DNA of 64,000 bases, taken from an uncultured Flavobacteriaceae bacterium (GTDB taxonomy: Bacteria > Bacteroidota > Bacteroidia > Flavobacteriales > Flavobacteriaceae). This document shows positions 42,660-52,184 of the stretch, one piece after another; positions within the stretch are counted from its first letter, which is position 1, and each line of letters starts with the position of its first letter. A program made the translations under genes and the position numbers. Under the pieces are notes generated by a model. That model saw only the letters and a list, made by a program, of their open reading frames with translations. It made no database searches and was not told where the DNA came from. The stretch lies in the NCBI GenBank assembly GCA_947500525.1, contig CANMSH010000001.1, forward strand, positions 248,001-312,000, read 5' to 3'.

Positions 42660-43451
42660 ATGATAGAAAACACAAAACAAAATGCTCCAATTCAAGACAA
42701 AATAAAGTACCTTTTATTCACCTATATTATAGTTATTTCACTTTGGTTTGCCTGTGCTCATCTTGTCACGTACTTAACACCTAGTTTAAAAACAAATAGT
42801 TTTCTTACGACACTAGCAAACTTAGACACATTTAAAATCATTATTATCTTTTTTCTTGCTTATTTATCTGACCGATATATACATAAGTTAATTACATTTA
42901 GCGACATACCATTACTCATTTTACGTTTTATAGTATTCACCTTAATTATCTGCTGTATAAACATACGTTGGTCTATTCATCCTGATAGTTCAGAATACTA
43001 TACATATATCTATAACATTGGTTTATTGGCGATAGCAGCTCAATTATTAAGAATTCCAATTTTAATCTATAACGAAAAGAAAAATAATATTTTTAAAAAA
43101 TATGAACAAAAAATCACTAACACAATTTTTATACTTATCATCGGAATAGTTTGTTACATGGTATTCACAATTACGGAACGCATAAACGACAACCAAACCG
43201 TTCTCGCAATAGATAAACTACTCGTTAATTATCTTAAATATCCGTTGGCATTAGCTTTTTTTGCTGCAGATAGTGCATTTAGTAGAACAAAACCAACAGC
43301 AAAAGGTGCTTTTTTTGATTTATATGGCTTCAAAATTTCGGAATATGTTAAATCTGCTGGTATCAGACTATTTCTATTTTTAATGATTTACTATTTTATT
43401 GCTGGCTTTTTTTTAACGGATGCACTGGTTAGAAATTCTGGGTTTTATTAG
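42660..43451 (+). CDS. Multi-pass membrane protein, function unknown
   Basis: 263 residues with about six to seven hydrophobic segments (roughly 17-39, 58-72, 80-102, 115-134, 151-170, 190-205, 236-255). A weakly polar loop (YNEKKNNIFKKYEQ) separates the halves. Basic and polar residues are few, and no catalytic or transporter motif stands out. I do not recognise a family. It is a one-gene unit between repeats C and D. Confidence 0.6.
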   Translation: MIENTKQNAPIQDKIKYLLFTYIIVISLWFACAHLVTYLTPSLKTNSFLTTLANLDTFKIIIIFFLAYLSDRYIHKLITFSDIPLLILRFIVFTLIICCINIRWSIHPDSSEYYTYIYNIGLLAIAAQLLRIPILIYNEKKNNIFKKYEQKITNTIFILIIGIVCYMVFTITERINDNQTVLAIDKLLVNYLKYPLALAFFAADSAFSRTKPTAKGAFFDLYGFKISEYVKSAGIRLFLFLMIYYFIAGFFLTDALVRNSGFY

Positions 43452-43550
43452 AGAACATTATAAAATGCAACTGTTAATAAACTTAATAGTTTAATCTTCA
43501 CAGACAAAATTGATGACATCCCCAAATAATTATTTAAGATAAAAAATAAA

Positions 43551-43660
43551 GAACGGACAACGACTGTAATTGCTTCGCATTGCTTGTTTCACTCGAAATA
43601 ATTAACTTGCCATTACTCTGACAATTCATAAGAGATTTTCAGCAACTAACCTTACCTAAA
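43551..43660 (+). repeat. Structured intergenic repeat, copy D
   Basis: Start GGACAACGACTGTAATTGCTTCGCATTGC, then TTTCACTCGAAATAATTAACTTGC, comparable to copies B and C, a degenerate stem CTGAcAAT...ATTTTCAG (43618-43642), and GCAACTAACC, as in copy A. It lies in the 233-bp gap before the AraC gene. Confidence 0.6.
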
Positions 43661-43684
43661 TCATTGAATTTGATTACATAGAAA

Positions 43685-44572
43685 ATGCAAAATGAAATTG
43701 AAAATATTACCTTTTCTAGATTCGTAAATCAAGCTATTCCTTTTGAGTTTATTACAATTAATGAGTTGTATGCACGATGCAAAAAAAATAAATACGACCT
43801 ATCTATTCCTCATAGAATTGAGTTTCATGCATTGATTATTATTTTTGAAGGTGAAAGTAAACACTTCATTGATTTCAAAGAAGAAACATTATCTCCCGGA
43901 GTGATTTTACCCTTAACTAAAGGGCAGGTACATGCGTTCAATAGAGAGTTATCTGTAAAGGGATGTGTCATTTCGTTTGAAGAACGTTTTATTACTCAAA
44001 ATACAAACGATAAAAATCTATTTCACTTTCTTCATATATATCATACTCCAAGTCTTTTAATAGGTAAAAAGAATTTAGAATCCTTGACTCCATTTCTAGA
44101 GCTCCTTGAAAAATTACACAAAGACGACAACGTTAACCTAAAATCCGAAATCGTAAATTCTGCGTTTTTAACTTTACTTTTCCAAATCAAACGCCTGTCT
44201 ATAGACCAATATAAAGCTTTTGAAAGTAAGAAGTTTAACGATTTTATAAAGTTTAAACAGCTAATTACAGCATATTATCATGACACCCATAACACAAAAG
44301 ACTATGCGCTTAAATTATCAATTTCCTATAAATACTTAAACGATATTTGCAAGGAAATTAGCGGTAAAACAGCTAAGTCTTTTTTAGATAGTTGGTTACT
44401 CCTTGAAATGAAAAGAAATCTTTCAGAAAATAAATATACATCCCAAGAAATTGCTTTTAAAATGGGATTCAATGAACCTTCAAACTTTATCCGTTTCTTT
44501 AAAAAATTTATGGGAATTACCCCTATTCAATTTCAAGATAAATTGAAAAAACAAACAACGGTTAGAGATTGA
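43685..44572 (+). CDS. AraC-family transcriptional regulator
   Basis: 295 residues. The N-terminal sensor half (about 1-170) has IEFHALIIIFEGESKHFIDFKEE, a cupin-like pattern. The C-terminal AraC HTH pair (about 190-290) shows KDYALKLSISYKYLNDICKEISGKTAKSFLDSW and SQEIAFKMGFNEPSNFIRFFKKFMGITPIQFQ. The target is unknown. The following DoxX/SnoaL pair on the same strand, 80 bp on, is a candidate. Confidence 0.9.
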   Translation: MQNEIENITFSRFVNQAIPFEFITINELYARCKKNKYDLSIPHRIEFHALIIIFEGESKHFIDFKEETLSPGVILPLTKGQVHAFNRELSVKGCVISFEERFITQNTNDKNLFHFLHIYHTPSLLIGKKNLESLTPFLELLEKLHKDDNVNLKSEIVNSAFLTLLFQIKRLSIDQYKAFESKKFNDFIKFKQLITAYYHDTHNTKDYALKLSISYKYLNDICKEISGKTAKSFLDSWLLLEMKRNLSENKYTSQEIAFKMGFNEPSNFIRFFKKFMGITPIQFQDKLKKQTTVRD

Positions 44573-44652
44573 CTATTTATAGTTTTAAATAGATCATTCA
44601 TAATTAAATACGACGGTTGATATTTGTATCGAATAAAATTTCATACAAAAGA

Positions 44653-45033
44653 ATGAAAAGCATTAAAATTATTTATTGGGTCACGACAGGTCTATTATGT
44701 TTTCTGTTTTTTGCAGGAGCATTGATGTATCTCTTTAACTATCCAAGAGCAGAAGGTTTTTTCATCAATCTTGGCTTTCCAACTTGGATTATCTATCCAT
44801 TAGCAATTCTTAAAATTTTAGGAATAATTGCTATTTTAACCAAGAAATCAAAATTTTTAAAAGAACTCGCTTATTCCCGGTTCTTATTTGATGCTATTTT
44901 AGCTTTAACAGCTCATATCATTGTAAACGACAAAGAATATATACCAGCAATTATTGCGCTGGTTTTACTAAGTATTTCATGGGTTTATGATAGAAAAATA
45001 TATGGAAATTATACACAAAATCAAACTTCATAA
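44653..45033 (+). CDS. DoxX-like membrane protein 1
   Basis: 126 residues from the ATG at 44653, chosen over the upstream in-frame ATG because it aligns with the paralogue at 61072-61428. Four membrane helices (about 6-26, 45-63, 70-90, 95-113) with the DoxX-like pattern FFINLGFPTWIIYPLAILKILGIIAIL. The role is uncertain for this family. Its stop codon shares a base with the start of the next gene. Confidence 0.85.
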   Translation: MKSIKIIYWVTTGLLCFLFFAGALMYLFNYPRAEGFFINLGFPTWIIYPLAILKILGIIAILTKKSKFLKELAYSRFLFDAILALTAHIIVNDKEYIPAIIALVLLSISWVYDRKIYGNYTQNQTS

Positions 45034-45416
45034 TGACAAAACCATCAGCAAACGGTTTAAAAGAAACCATCGAGAATTTAATTAAGGCGGGTACAACTTT
45101 TGATATAAAGGAGTTAGAGTTAATTTATCACAAAGAACTAAAGGTAATTATGATGGATGACCAGGGAAAAATAACAATTTCTAATAAGGAAATGTTTAAA
45201 AACCTGTTCCAAATGAAAAAAGAAAATGGTGATGCACCCCTAAATGATTGGGCTGAATTTCATCATGTTGAAGTGAATAAACATAATGGTCATATTATTG
45301 TAGCAAGAAAAGTGAACTTAACAGGAATTGAGCAAAAAATTACGCTGAGTATTGATTTAATATGGGAAGAAAATCGTTGGCAAGTAATTAGAGAGGTAAT
45401 TTTACCCAGCACGTAG
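45033..45416 (+). CDS. NTF2/SnoaL-like (DUF4440-type) protein
   Basis: 127 residues, a cone-shaped NTF2-like fold by pattern: N-terminal helices (LKETIENLIKAGTTFDIKELELIYHKEL), then long strands (KVIMMDDQGK, FHHVEVNKHNGHIIVARKVNL, KITLSIDLIWEENRWQVIREV). Members are small enzymes or ligand binders. It overlaps the DoxX-like gene by one base, so the two are translated together. Confidence 0.75.
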   Translation: MTKPSANGLKETIENLIKAGTTFDIKELELIYHKELKVIMMDDQGKITISNKEMFKNLFQMKKENGDAPLNDWAEFHHVEVNKHNGHIIVARKVNLTGIEQKITLSIDLIWEENRWQVIREVILPST

Positions 45417-45489
45417 AAATATAAATATTTGACTACTAAAAAGTTAATTATTTATAGTCCGTTAAAATGCTTTTAGAAAAATACATTAT

Positions 45490-45560
45490 CGTCACCTCCT
45501 TCCACATTTTTAGTAATTTAGTTGCTATTCAATTAACTAGAAACAAACGGTTATAATTGA
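45490..45560 (+). repeat. Structured intergenic repeat, copy E (diverged)
   Basis: CCTTCCACATTTTTAGTAATTTAGTTGCT followed by AATTAACTAG aligns with the CCTTACACTTTTTGTTATCTTAGTTGCT...CAACTAACC part of copy A. It ends with ACAAACGGTTATAATTG, the mirror of the start word of copy C. It lies in the 228-bp gap before the HAD gene. Confidence 0.45.
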
Positions 45561-45644
45561 ATAATACGAGTAATATGAATAAATTTACATTGAGGTGTAA
45601 ATCAGTATTCGTCATTGCTGTTTTGGTGAATCAAAAATTAATAA

Positions 45645-46316
45645 ATGAAACTAATTGTATTTGACATAGACGATACTTTAACCAAAAGTGAATACCAACA
45701 TCAATTGGCATACGTCAACACAATGAGAGAATTTGGAATCACAGAAATAAATCAAAACTGGAAAACATATGAACATCATACTGATAGTTATATTTTAAAA
45801 GAAAATTACGAGAATAACTTCTCTAAAAAGTTTAATTTCTCGTTTATTGAAGGTTTTGAAAATAGAATGACTGAGTTAATTCTTTCATTAAAAAAAGTAT
45901 CAGAAATTAAAGGTGCTAAAAATAATATAGACTACTTTATGGATAGGCCAGATTATGTTATTTCTTTTGCAACAGGTTCTTTACTAAAACCTGCATTTAT
46001 AAAGTTACATCAATCAGGAATAAAGCATAGCAAGGAACTAGTAGTAGGTTCAAATGAAATTTATGAACGCGAAGGAATTGTAGCAAAAGCTATTGAAAGA
46101 GCAAAAGACTTTTATAATATAAAATCGTTCGACCAAATAATATCTGTAGGAGACGGTATTTGGGATTTAAGAACCGCTCAAAATTTAGGACTCCATTTTA
46201 TTGGTATTGGAATGAAAAATTATTCGGATTTTGAAAAAGAGAAAATCAAATATCATATAAAAGATTGGAGTCAATTCGATCTAGTTCAGGCTGAATTAAA
46301 ACTAGGTATAAATTAA
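45645..46316 (+). CDS. HAD-superfamily hydrolase
   Basis: 223 residues. The motif I DIDDT (D7, D9) opens the protein (MKLIVFDIDDTLTKSE), motif II is in SFATGSL, and the motif III/IV region is VGDGIWDLRTAQNLGLHFIGIG. The cap domain is helical and small. It is likely a phosphatase of the phosphoglycolate-phosphatase-like type, with unknown substrate. It is the last gene of the repeat-separated array. Confidence 0.88.
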   Translation: MKLIVFDIDDTLTKSEYQHQLAYVNTMREFGITEINQNWKTYEHHTDSYILKENYENNFSKKFNFSFIEGFENRMTELILSLKKVSEIKGAKNNIDYFMDRPDYVISFATGSLLKPAFIKLHQSGIKHSKELVVGSNEIYEREGIVAKAIERAKDFYNIKSFDQIISVGDGIWDLRTAQNLGLHFIGIGMKNYSDFEKEKIKYHIKDWSQFDLVQAELKLGIN

Positions 46317-46467
46317 ATTTAGAAGAATGAAGCGTCTGTAAAACTTACTTCAAAAATTCCTTGACCGTTCAACTCTATAATTTTAGTATCTTTTCGCCCG
46401 AAAAAATGAACTGAAGTTCAAAAACCAATAATAGTAAGCTTAAAAACGTAAGAATTAAATAGAAAAT

Positions 46468-48030
46468 ATGAAAAGAAATTACCTCCAATCAACTAAAACG
46501 TTAAGTGCATTATTTTTTACGCTGCTTGTTTTTAACTTTCATACCGCACTGTATTCTCAATCTTCTGATAACTCTAGATTGATCGTTTTAGCAGATATGG
46601 GTAACGAACCCGATGAAGTTCAGCAAATGGCACATATGATTACCTGCGCAAATGAAATGGATATTGAAGGTCTCATTGCTGTTACCGGTAAGTATTTAAG
46701 ACCAGAATCACATGAAAAATATCGAAGAGTTACGCATCCTGAGTTATTTATTGAAATTATAAATGCGTACGCAAAAGATTTGAAAAATTTAAAATTACAT
46801 GCTAGTGGCTGGCCAAATCCAGAAGATTTGAAAAAGGTTGTATGTTCTGGTCAAACGGGTTATGGTATAGGTGATGTTGGAGAAGGCAAATCGAGTCCAG
46901 GTTCAAAATTAATAATCGATGCCGTGACAAAAAAAGACCCTAGACCAGTTTGGATTGTTGTTAATGCAGGTTCAAATACACTTGCACAGGCGCTGTATGA
47001 TTATGAAAAAGAGCATTCTGAGTTAGAAGTAAATGCATTTGTGGCTAAATTAAGAGTTTTTGAAAATGGAGCACAAGATAATGCTGGTGCTTGGATTTGT
47101 GCTAAATATCCTAAAATACACTGGATACGTAGTAATTACCAGACCTATGCATATGGAGGTCCTGGGGGTACTGATGGTGATTTAACAACAAATTTAGGAC
47201 CTAATTATTGGCAACCTTACCCATATAGTGTGAGTGGACAAAATGATTGGTTAAAAGAAAATGTGATGAAAAATCACGGGGCTATTGGAAAAGTTTATCC
47301 TGAACGCAGATATCATGGTTTTCGCGATGGAGGTTTAGGTTTTATGGAAGGAGGAGGAACCATTCCTTGGATAGGTTTAATTAATAAAGGCCTTTTTGAC
47401 ATAAATCAGCCGTCTTGGGGCGGTTGGGGTGGCCGTTTTAGTACAAAGAAAGCACCCGATTTTTGGTCTCGACATATTGATATCATGAAAGATGAGCGTG
47501 CACAATCTCCTTTTTACACCTATAGAGAAGTGAGTGACCATTGGGTTGACCCTCAAGACGGAAAGGTATATAATGATAATTATACTCCCGTTTGGCGATG
47601 GCGAGAAGCAATGTTCAATGATCAAATTTCTAGAATGGATTGGTGTTCAAAGTCTTTTAAAGACGCAAATCATCATCCAATAGCTGCTTTAAACGGGGAT
47701 ACATCAAATTCTATAGTCAAATTAGATGCCTTAGCCGGGGAAATAATTTCCTTGGATGCATCAGCATCTACCGACCCTGATGGTAATGAACTCATTTTTA
47801 ATTGGTGGATCTATGAAGAAGCTGGAACCTATCCTGGTAAAGTTAAAATATCTAATCCTAAAGAATCAAAAACAAAAGTTGTCATTCCAAGTGGAGCTGG
47901 AGGAAAACAAATTCATTTAATTTTAGAAGTCAAAGATAAGAGCAAAATAAGCTCGCTCTTTGACTATCGAAGAGTCGTTATTAATGTAGAAAACATGTTT
48001 GTGAGACAAGAACCGGTTCAAGTAGATTAG
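46468..48030 (+). CDS. Secreted DUF1593 (nucleoside hydrolase-like, Sde182-type) protein
   Basis: 520 residues. A signal peptide ending TALYSQ leads into a domain starting RLIVLADMGNEPDEVQQMAHMI, the nucleoside hydrolase-like start with its acidic cluster. VNAGSNTLAQALYDY and WIRSNYQTYAYG follow. The last 110 or so residues (from AALNGDTSNSIVKLDALAGEIISLDASASTDPDG) are an Ig-like/Sde182 C-terminal module. Homologues occur in marine polysaccharide degraders and the original Sde182 was described as cellulose-binding. The substrate here is unknown. Confidence 0.87.
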   Translation: MKRNYLQSTKTLSALFFTLLVFNFHTALYSQSSDNSRLIVLADMGNEPDEVQQMAHMITCANEMDIEGLIAVTGKYLRPESHEKYRRVTHPELFIEIINAYAKDLKNLKLHASGWPNPEDLKKVVCSGQTGYGIGDVGEGKSSPGSKLIIDAVTKKDPRPVWIVVNAGSNTLAQALYDYEKEHSELEVNAFVAKLRVFENGAQDNAGAWICAKYPKIHWIRSNYQTYAYGGPGGTDGDLTTNLGPNYWQPYPYSVSGQNDWLKENVMKNHGAIGKVYPERRYHGFRDGGLGFMEGGGTIPWIGLINKGLFDINQPSWGGWGGRFSTKKAPDFWSRHIDIMKDERAQSPFYTYREVSDHWVDPQDGKVYNDNYTPVWRWREAMFNDQISRMDWCSKSFKDANHHPIAALNGDTSNSIVKLDALAGEIISLDASASTDPDGNELIFNWWIYEEAGTYPGKVKISNPKESKTKVVIPSGAGGKQIHLILEVKDKSKISSLFDYRRVVINVENMFVRQEPVQVD

Positions 48031-48175
48031 GTATCCCACTTGATTAATAAGATTGAATTAAAATTCGACCTAACCATTTACAATGCTAGCACCGTGAAGA
48101 TCTTCTATAAAGAGATCTTGACTCAAAATAACGTCAACATAATACACTAATATTGTAATGCTTAAAATACAATAG

Positions 48176-49069
48176 ATGATAGGAAAAAATAGTATTCTTG
48201 TCTTGGTATTGATTTTAACTTCATACATGTATGTATCTGGCCAAATTGACCTTAATCAACAACCTTGGATTCATGGATCAATAGATTGTGAAAAAAATAC
48301 AGATAAACCAATACAAGTTGTTAAATACAATAAAAATACGTGGATATTAAGACAAAATAAATGCACTAATTATGAGGCACCATTTATGTTCTTATTTCTA
48401 GGCAAAGAAAAAGGGTTGTTAATGGATACTGGAGCGACAAAAGAAATAGAAAAATTTCCTTTACAGAAAACAGTCGCATCTATTATAAATACCTGGGAAA
48501 AACAGCAAAATAAAAAAATAAAACTGATCGTCGGCCATACCCATAAACATGGTGATCATTACGCAGCAGATGAACAGTTTAAAAATAAACCAAATACAAA
48601 AGTAGTAGGTCTTGAAAAATCTAATATTATCGATTTTTTTAAATTCACAAATTGGCCTAACGATATTGTCAATTTCGATCTTGGAAGTAGATCATTAAAA
48701 ATTATTCCTATTCCAGGGCATCAAGAATCATCGATAGCCGTATACGATACTTCTTCAAAATTATTATTAACAGGTGATACTTTTTATCCAGGTCGCTTAT
48801 ACGTTGAAGATTGGTTATCCTTTAAACTTAGTATCGAAAGATTGGTTGATTTTTCAAAAAATAATGCCATTAGCCATATTTTAGGCAATCATATTGAAAT
48901 GTCTCGTGCCAATGGTGTTGATTATCCTATAGGATCAACCTATCAGCCAGAAGAACAAAAACTCCCGTTAACAGTAGAAGATCTAAAAACACTTAAATTT
49001 GCACTGAAAGATTTAGGAGATAAGCCAAGGAGAAAAGTACTTAAACGCTTTATTATTTATCCTAATTAA
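48176..49069 (+). CDS. Secreted MBL-fold metallohydrolase
   Basis: 297 residues with a signal peptide (about 1-22, ending YVSGQ). The zinc motif HTHKHGDH and the later IPIPGHQESSIAVYD, LLLTGDTFYPG and GNHIEMS provide the ligands of the metallo-beta-lactamase fold. The substrate is unknown, but a secreted form of this length is more like lactonase or AIM-1-type hydrolases than RNA-processing members. It follows the DUF1593 gene after 145 bp without a shared leader. Confidence 0.9.
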   Translation: MIGKNSILVLVLILTSYMYVSGQIDLNQQPWIHGSIDCEKNTDKPIQVVKYNKNTWILRQNKCTNYEAPFMFLFLGKEKGLLMDTGATKEIEKFPLQKTVASIINTWEKQQNKKIKLIVGHTHKHGDHYAADEQFKNKPNTKVVGLEKSNIIDFFKFTNWPNDIVNFDLGSRSLKIIPIPGHQESSIAVYDTSSKLLLTGDTFYPGRLYVEDWLSFKLSIERLVDFSKNNAISHILGNHIEMSRANGVDYPIGSTYQPEEQKLPLTVEDLKTLKFALKDLGDKPRRKVLKRFIIYPN

Positions 49070-49115
49070 TAGAGTACTTTCGATAACCGTAAAATAACGA
49101 TTAAACTTTAATCAA

Positions 49116-49817
49116 ATGAAAAAAACAGCACTCTATATTGCATTTATTTTATTTTCAATAGGTTTGAATGCACAGCATGAACCTAAAAAAATGAGTGCCG
49201 ATAAACCTTCAACTCACGGAATGCTCATTTTTGGAAGTGATGCAGTTTATGCTTCTCATTTGCCTATGTTTCATTCTCCACATGATTATCAAGTTTTACT
49301 TGAACTTTCTTTGTCTGCTACTGATAGACAAAAATACATTGAAGATAAAAAGCAGCATCCTAATGTTCCAACATATACTATCGCACCAGAAAGGTTTGTC
49401 TTACCCGATATGTTGAACCATCCGAAACCCTTTAAAGTTAGTTTATATCGAGGTCATTTTGAACGGGGAGGAATTGCCATCTTAAATGATATTACAGTTT
49501 CAATTAAAGAGGTACTTTATTTTAAAAAGTTTAATCCTAATGCACCTAGAGAAGTCGTCGCTAATTACATTTTATTCGGAGATGAAAAAGAACAATTTTT
49601 AGCACATAAAATATCCAATAAACCAGATTTTGAGCAAATTATTCAGGTAAATTCTGATTTAAAGATGTTGCCAAAAAATAAGAAATACGCGATTCTCACC
49701 TTAGATAATGATTCAAATGCTCCCATTGGTGTAAGCGGTAATGTGTTAACCATTGATAACCTTACTATACAATTCCTTGAACAGCTATATTTAGAATTTA
49801 ATGATCTAAAAAAATAG
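49116..49817 (+). CDS. Secreted protein of unknown function
   Basis: 233 residues with a signal peptide ending GLNAQ. The mature start has HGMLIFGSDAVYASHLPMFHSPHDYQVLLELSL in two conserved-looking pieces rich in His, suggesting metal binding (for example a copper or zinc site), but I do not recognise a named family. The C-terminal half is beta-rich. It is 46 bp after the MBL gene and may share its transcript. Confidence 0.65.
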   Translation: MKKTALYIAFILFSIGLNAQHEPKKMSADKPSTHGMLIFGSDAVYASHLPMFHSPHDYQVLLELSLSATDRQKYIEDKKQHPNVPTYTIAPERFVLPDMLNHPKPFKVSLYRGHFERGGIAILNDITVSIKEVLYFKKFNPNAPREVVANYILFGDEKEQFLAHKISNKPDFEQIIQVNSDLKMLPKNKKYAILTLDNDSNAPIGVSGNVLTIDNLTIQFLEQLYLEFNDLKK

Positions 49818-49918
49818 ATACATACCTATAAAAAGAATTTTCTATATTTAAATCTCAATTGATTTTAATTAAAATTATTCTTTACCGGTATAAAGAGTCA
49901 ATTCTAAATCGAGTGTAA

Positions 49919-50296
49919 ATGAAAGTTACGGCTGAAAAAAATGAACAAGTTGCAAATATGATTTTCGCATCTATTTATCCGCATTATGTAAATAGATTGG
50001 AGAAAAATGGAAGAACGAAAGAAGAACTGCACCAAGTGATACAATGGCTCACTGGCTTTGACGAAAATAGAATACGCAAACTTCTGCAAGAAAAAGTAAC
50101 TTTTAGAACTTTCTTTAAAGAAGCAAAATTACACCCCAATGCGCACTTAATTAAAGGTGTAATTTGTGGTTATCGCATTGAAGACATAGAAGATAAATTT
50201 CAGGTATATAAAAGATGTAGGTATTTAGATAAATTGGTAGATGAATTAGTAAAAGGGCGGAAAATAGAGAAAATTATGCGCAAGAAAATAATTTAA
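49919..50296 (+). CDS. DUF2200-family protein
   Basis: 125 residues, nearly all helical and basic. FASIYPHYVNRLEKNGRTKEELHQVIQWLTGFDE and FRTFFKEAKLHPNAHLIKGVICGYRIEDIED match the DUF2200 family in full, as I recall it. The function is unknown. It is 4 bp before the AraC gene and probably co-transcribed with it. Confidence 0.85.
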   Translation: MKVTAEKNEQVANMIFASIYPHYVNRLEKNGRTKEELHQVIQWLTGFDENRIRKLLQEKVTFRTFFKEAKLHPNAHLIKGVICGYRIEDIEDKFQVYKRCRYLDKLVDELVKGRKIEKIMRKKII

Positions 50297-50300
50297 TATA

Positions 50301-51392
50301 ATGTTGGAGGCCATAATTCTTGCCAGTAGTGTTTTAGGATATTTCATCAGCATTTCATTGATAATCACTCCGTTTTATAAAAATAAGGCTAATAACTATC
50401 TTTCTGTTTCACTATTTATCCTGACAAGTCTTTCTATTTTAGGTTGGAATGATCCTGAGGAAGGCCTTTTAGAATTCTTACATAGTATTATGTGGGAGTT
50501 TTTAGTCGCTGTTACATTATTCTCCTATTTTCTACTTCAAATAGAACATGTTTATCTAAAAAAAAGTTGGTATAAATGGCTTTATTTCCCCTTTATTAGC
50601 ACTTTAATAATTGAAACTTTCCTTCATTTAGATTTCAATTTTAATCTTTACGATTCTTCATTTGAAGAAGAAGGTTTTATCGTTCAAACTTTTTATTCTA
50701 TAGAAGATAGTTTGTCATTTCTTTATAACGTGGTTTTAGTTTTTTGGGCAAGAATTTTAATACAAAAAACCAACAACGTTTCTAAAGAAAAAAAACGTTG
50801 GCTATTGAGATTAAACCTTTTTATACTTAGCATCATTGCTATTTGGTTATTGTCTAATTTAGAAGATGAACTATTTGATTCAACCTATACGGAGAATCTA
50901 CTTTGGGTTATGCTTTCTTTTTTATCTTGGTGGATTTTGTATTACGGAGTATTCAAACTGCAAATTATATCTCAAAAAGATGAACTACATCAACATTTAA
51001 TTTCACACAAATTAAAAAAAGCACCTAAGAAAATAAACGAAACGAAAGTTTCAAAAATTCTTTCTCAGTTATATGTTCTGATGGAAGAGGAAGAATTATA
51101 TAAGAATCCGCTATTAAGCAGATTAGATTTGGCTACAAAGTTAGAGGTAAGTGAAGGGCATTTATCGCAAATAATAAATCAAGAAATAAACAAAACTATT
51201 ATTCAGTTCATAAACGAATATCGAATCGATACTGCGAAAAATCTTTTGCTAGATACAACATTTAATAAATACTCTGTAGAGGCAATTGGTCTTGAATCTG
51301 GCTTTAAATCGAAAAGTGTCTTCTACAGTACCTTTAAAAATGCCCTTGGAATGTCTCCAGGAACCTATAGAAAAATGCAAGAATCGTCCTAA
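50301..51392 (+). CDS. Membrane-bound AraC-type regulator
   Basis: 363 residues. The first 230 residues contain about seven hydrophobic helices, and the C-terminal 100 form an AraC-type HTH (RLDLATKLEVSEGHLSQIINQEINKTIIQFINEYRIDTAKNLLLD, AIGLESGFKSKSVFYSTFKNALGMSPGTYRK). Such seven-helix sensor plus HTH proteins are common in Bacteroidota. The membrane location implies that it responds to an external or membrane signal. The target is unknown, but the GIN-domain gene downstream is a candidate. Confidence 0.9.
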   Translation: MLEAIILASSVLGYFISISLIITPFYKNKANNYLSVSLFILTSLSILGWNDPEEGLLEFLHSIMWEFLVAVTLFSYFLLQIEHVYLKKSWYKWLYFPFISTLIIETFLHLDFNFNLYDSSFEEEGFIVQTFYSIEDSLSFLYNVVLVFWARILIQKTNNVSKEKKRWLLRLNLFILSIIAIWLLSNLEDELFDSTYTENLLWVMLSFLSWWILYYGVFKLQIISQKDELHQHLISHKLKKAPKKINETKVSKILSQLYVLMEEEELYKNPLLSRLDLATKLEVSEGHLSQIINQEINKTIIQFINEYRIDTAKNLLLDTTFNKYSVEAIGLESGFKSKSVFYSTFKNALGMSPGTYRKMQESS

Positions 51393-51493
51393 TTTGTCTT
51401 CTCATATCTTTTTAGGACTTCTAGAGTTCTAAAATCATGCTTTTATGTTTTTGATGCACTTACTTTTACCGCATTAAATCTAAAAACATAAAA

Positions 51494-52165
51494 ATGAAGA
51501 AAACAAAGTTCATACTACTTTTTCTAATTATTCCTTTTTTCTTTCAATTCTTATTTAGTTGTAGTTCCGAAGATTATAATCTAGGAACTATAAGAGGATC
51601 AAAGAATATAATCACCTTTGAAAGACAATTATCAAACTTCAATAAAATTTCTATTAAAGGAGATATCTATGTAAATGTAAAACAAGGCGCGCGACAAGAG
51701 GTATTCATACATGTAAATGAGAATTTAAAAAATATTTTACAAACAAACGTCCGCAATAATACCTTGCTTATTTCTCTAAAAGAAGGTTCTTACACAAATG
51801 CACTTTTCGAACTCGAAATAGAACTTCCTTTCCTACAAGAATTGCACGCAAAAGATGATGCAAATGGAAGCATAGAATTTGATGTTAATCAACTTAAGTT
51901 GAACCTAAGTGATTCATCATTGTTTAAGTTACTTGGAAATTCTGAGGCTTTAACCATAGAGCTTAAAGATGATAGTAGTATTGATGCTTTTTCATTTGCA
52001 ACGAAAACCCTAAATGTAAATATTTCTGATGATTCAGATCTAAATATTACATGCCATGGTGAATTAAAAGGTTCGGTAAATGACGACTCTATTCTTCGAT
52101 ATAGGGGAAATCCAATTATCAAGATAACAACATCAGATGAAAGTTTAGTTATCAATGCCAATTAA
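51494..52165 (+). CDS. GIN-domain (DUF2807) putative auto-transporter adhesin head lipoprotein
   Basis: 223 residues with lipobox LFSC. The remainder is a repetitive beta helix pattern: FNKISIKGDIYVNVKQGARQEVFIHV, LISLKEGS, FELEIELPFLQELHAKDDANGSIEF and SLFKLLGNSEALTIELKDDSSIDAF, as in DUF2807. The family is found on Bacteroidota cell surfaces and its role is unknown. The serine hydrolase start at 52185 follows 20 bp later. Confidence 0.88.
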   Translation: MKKTKFILLFLIIPFFFQFLFSCSSEDYNLGTIRGSKNIITFERQLSNFNKISIKGDIYVNVKQGARQEVFIHVNENLKNILQTNVRNNTLLISLKEGSYTNALFELEIELPFLQELHAKDDANGSIEFDVNQLKLNLSDSSLFKLLGNSEALTIELKDDSSIDAFSFATKTLNVNISDDSDLNITCHGELKGSVNDDSILRYRGNPIIKITTSDESLVINAN

Positions 52166-52184
52166 TAATGAAAAAAATCACAAT

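Noticed and set aside
38310-45644. Classical integron cassette array
   Set aside because: The gaps resemble recombination sites in layout only. No intI gene is in the window and I could not show the R-box and L-box pairs of attC in all copies. The repeat family is reported, but the name integron is not justified.
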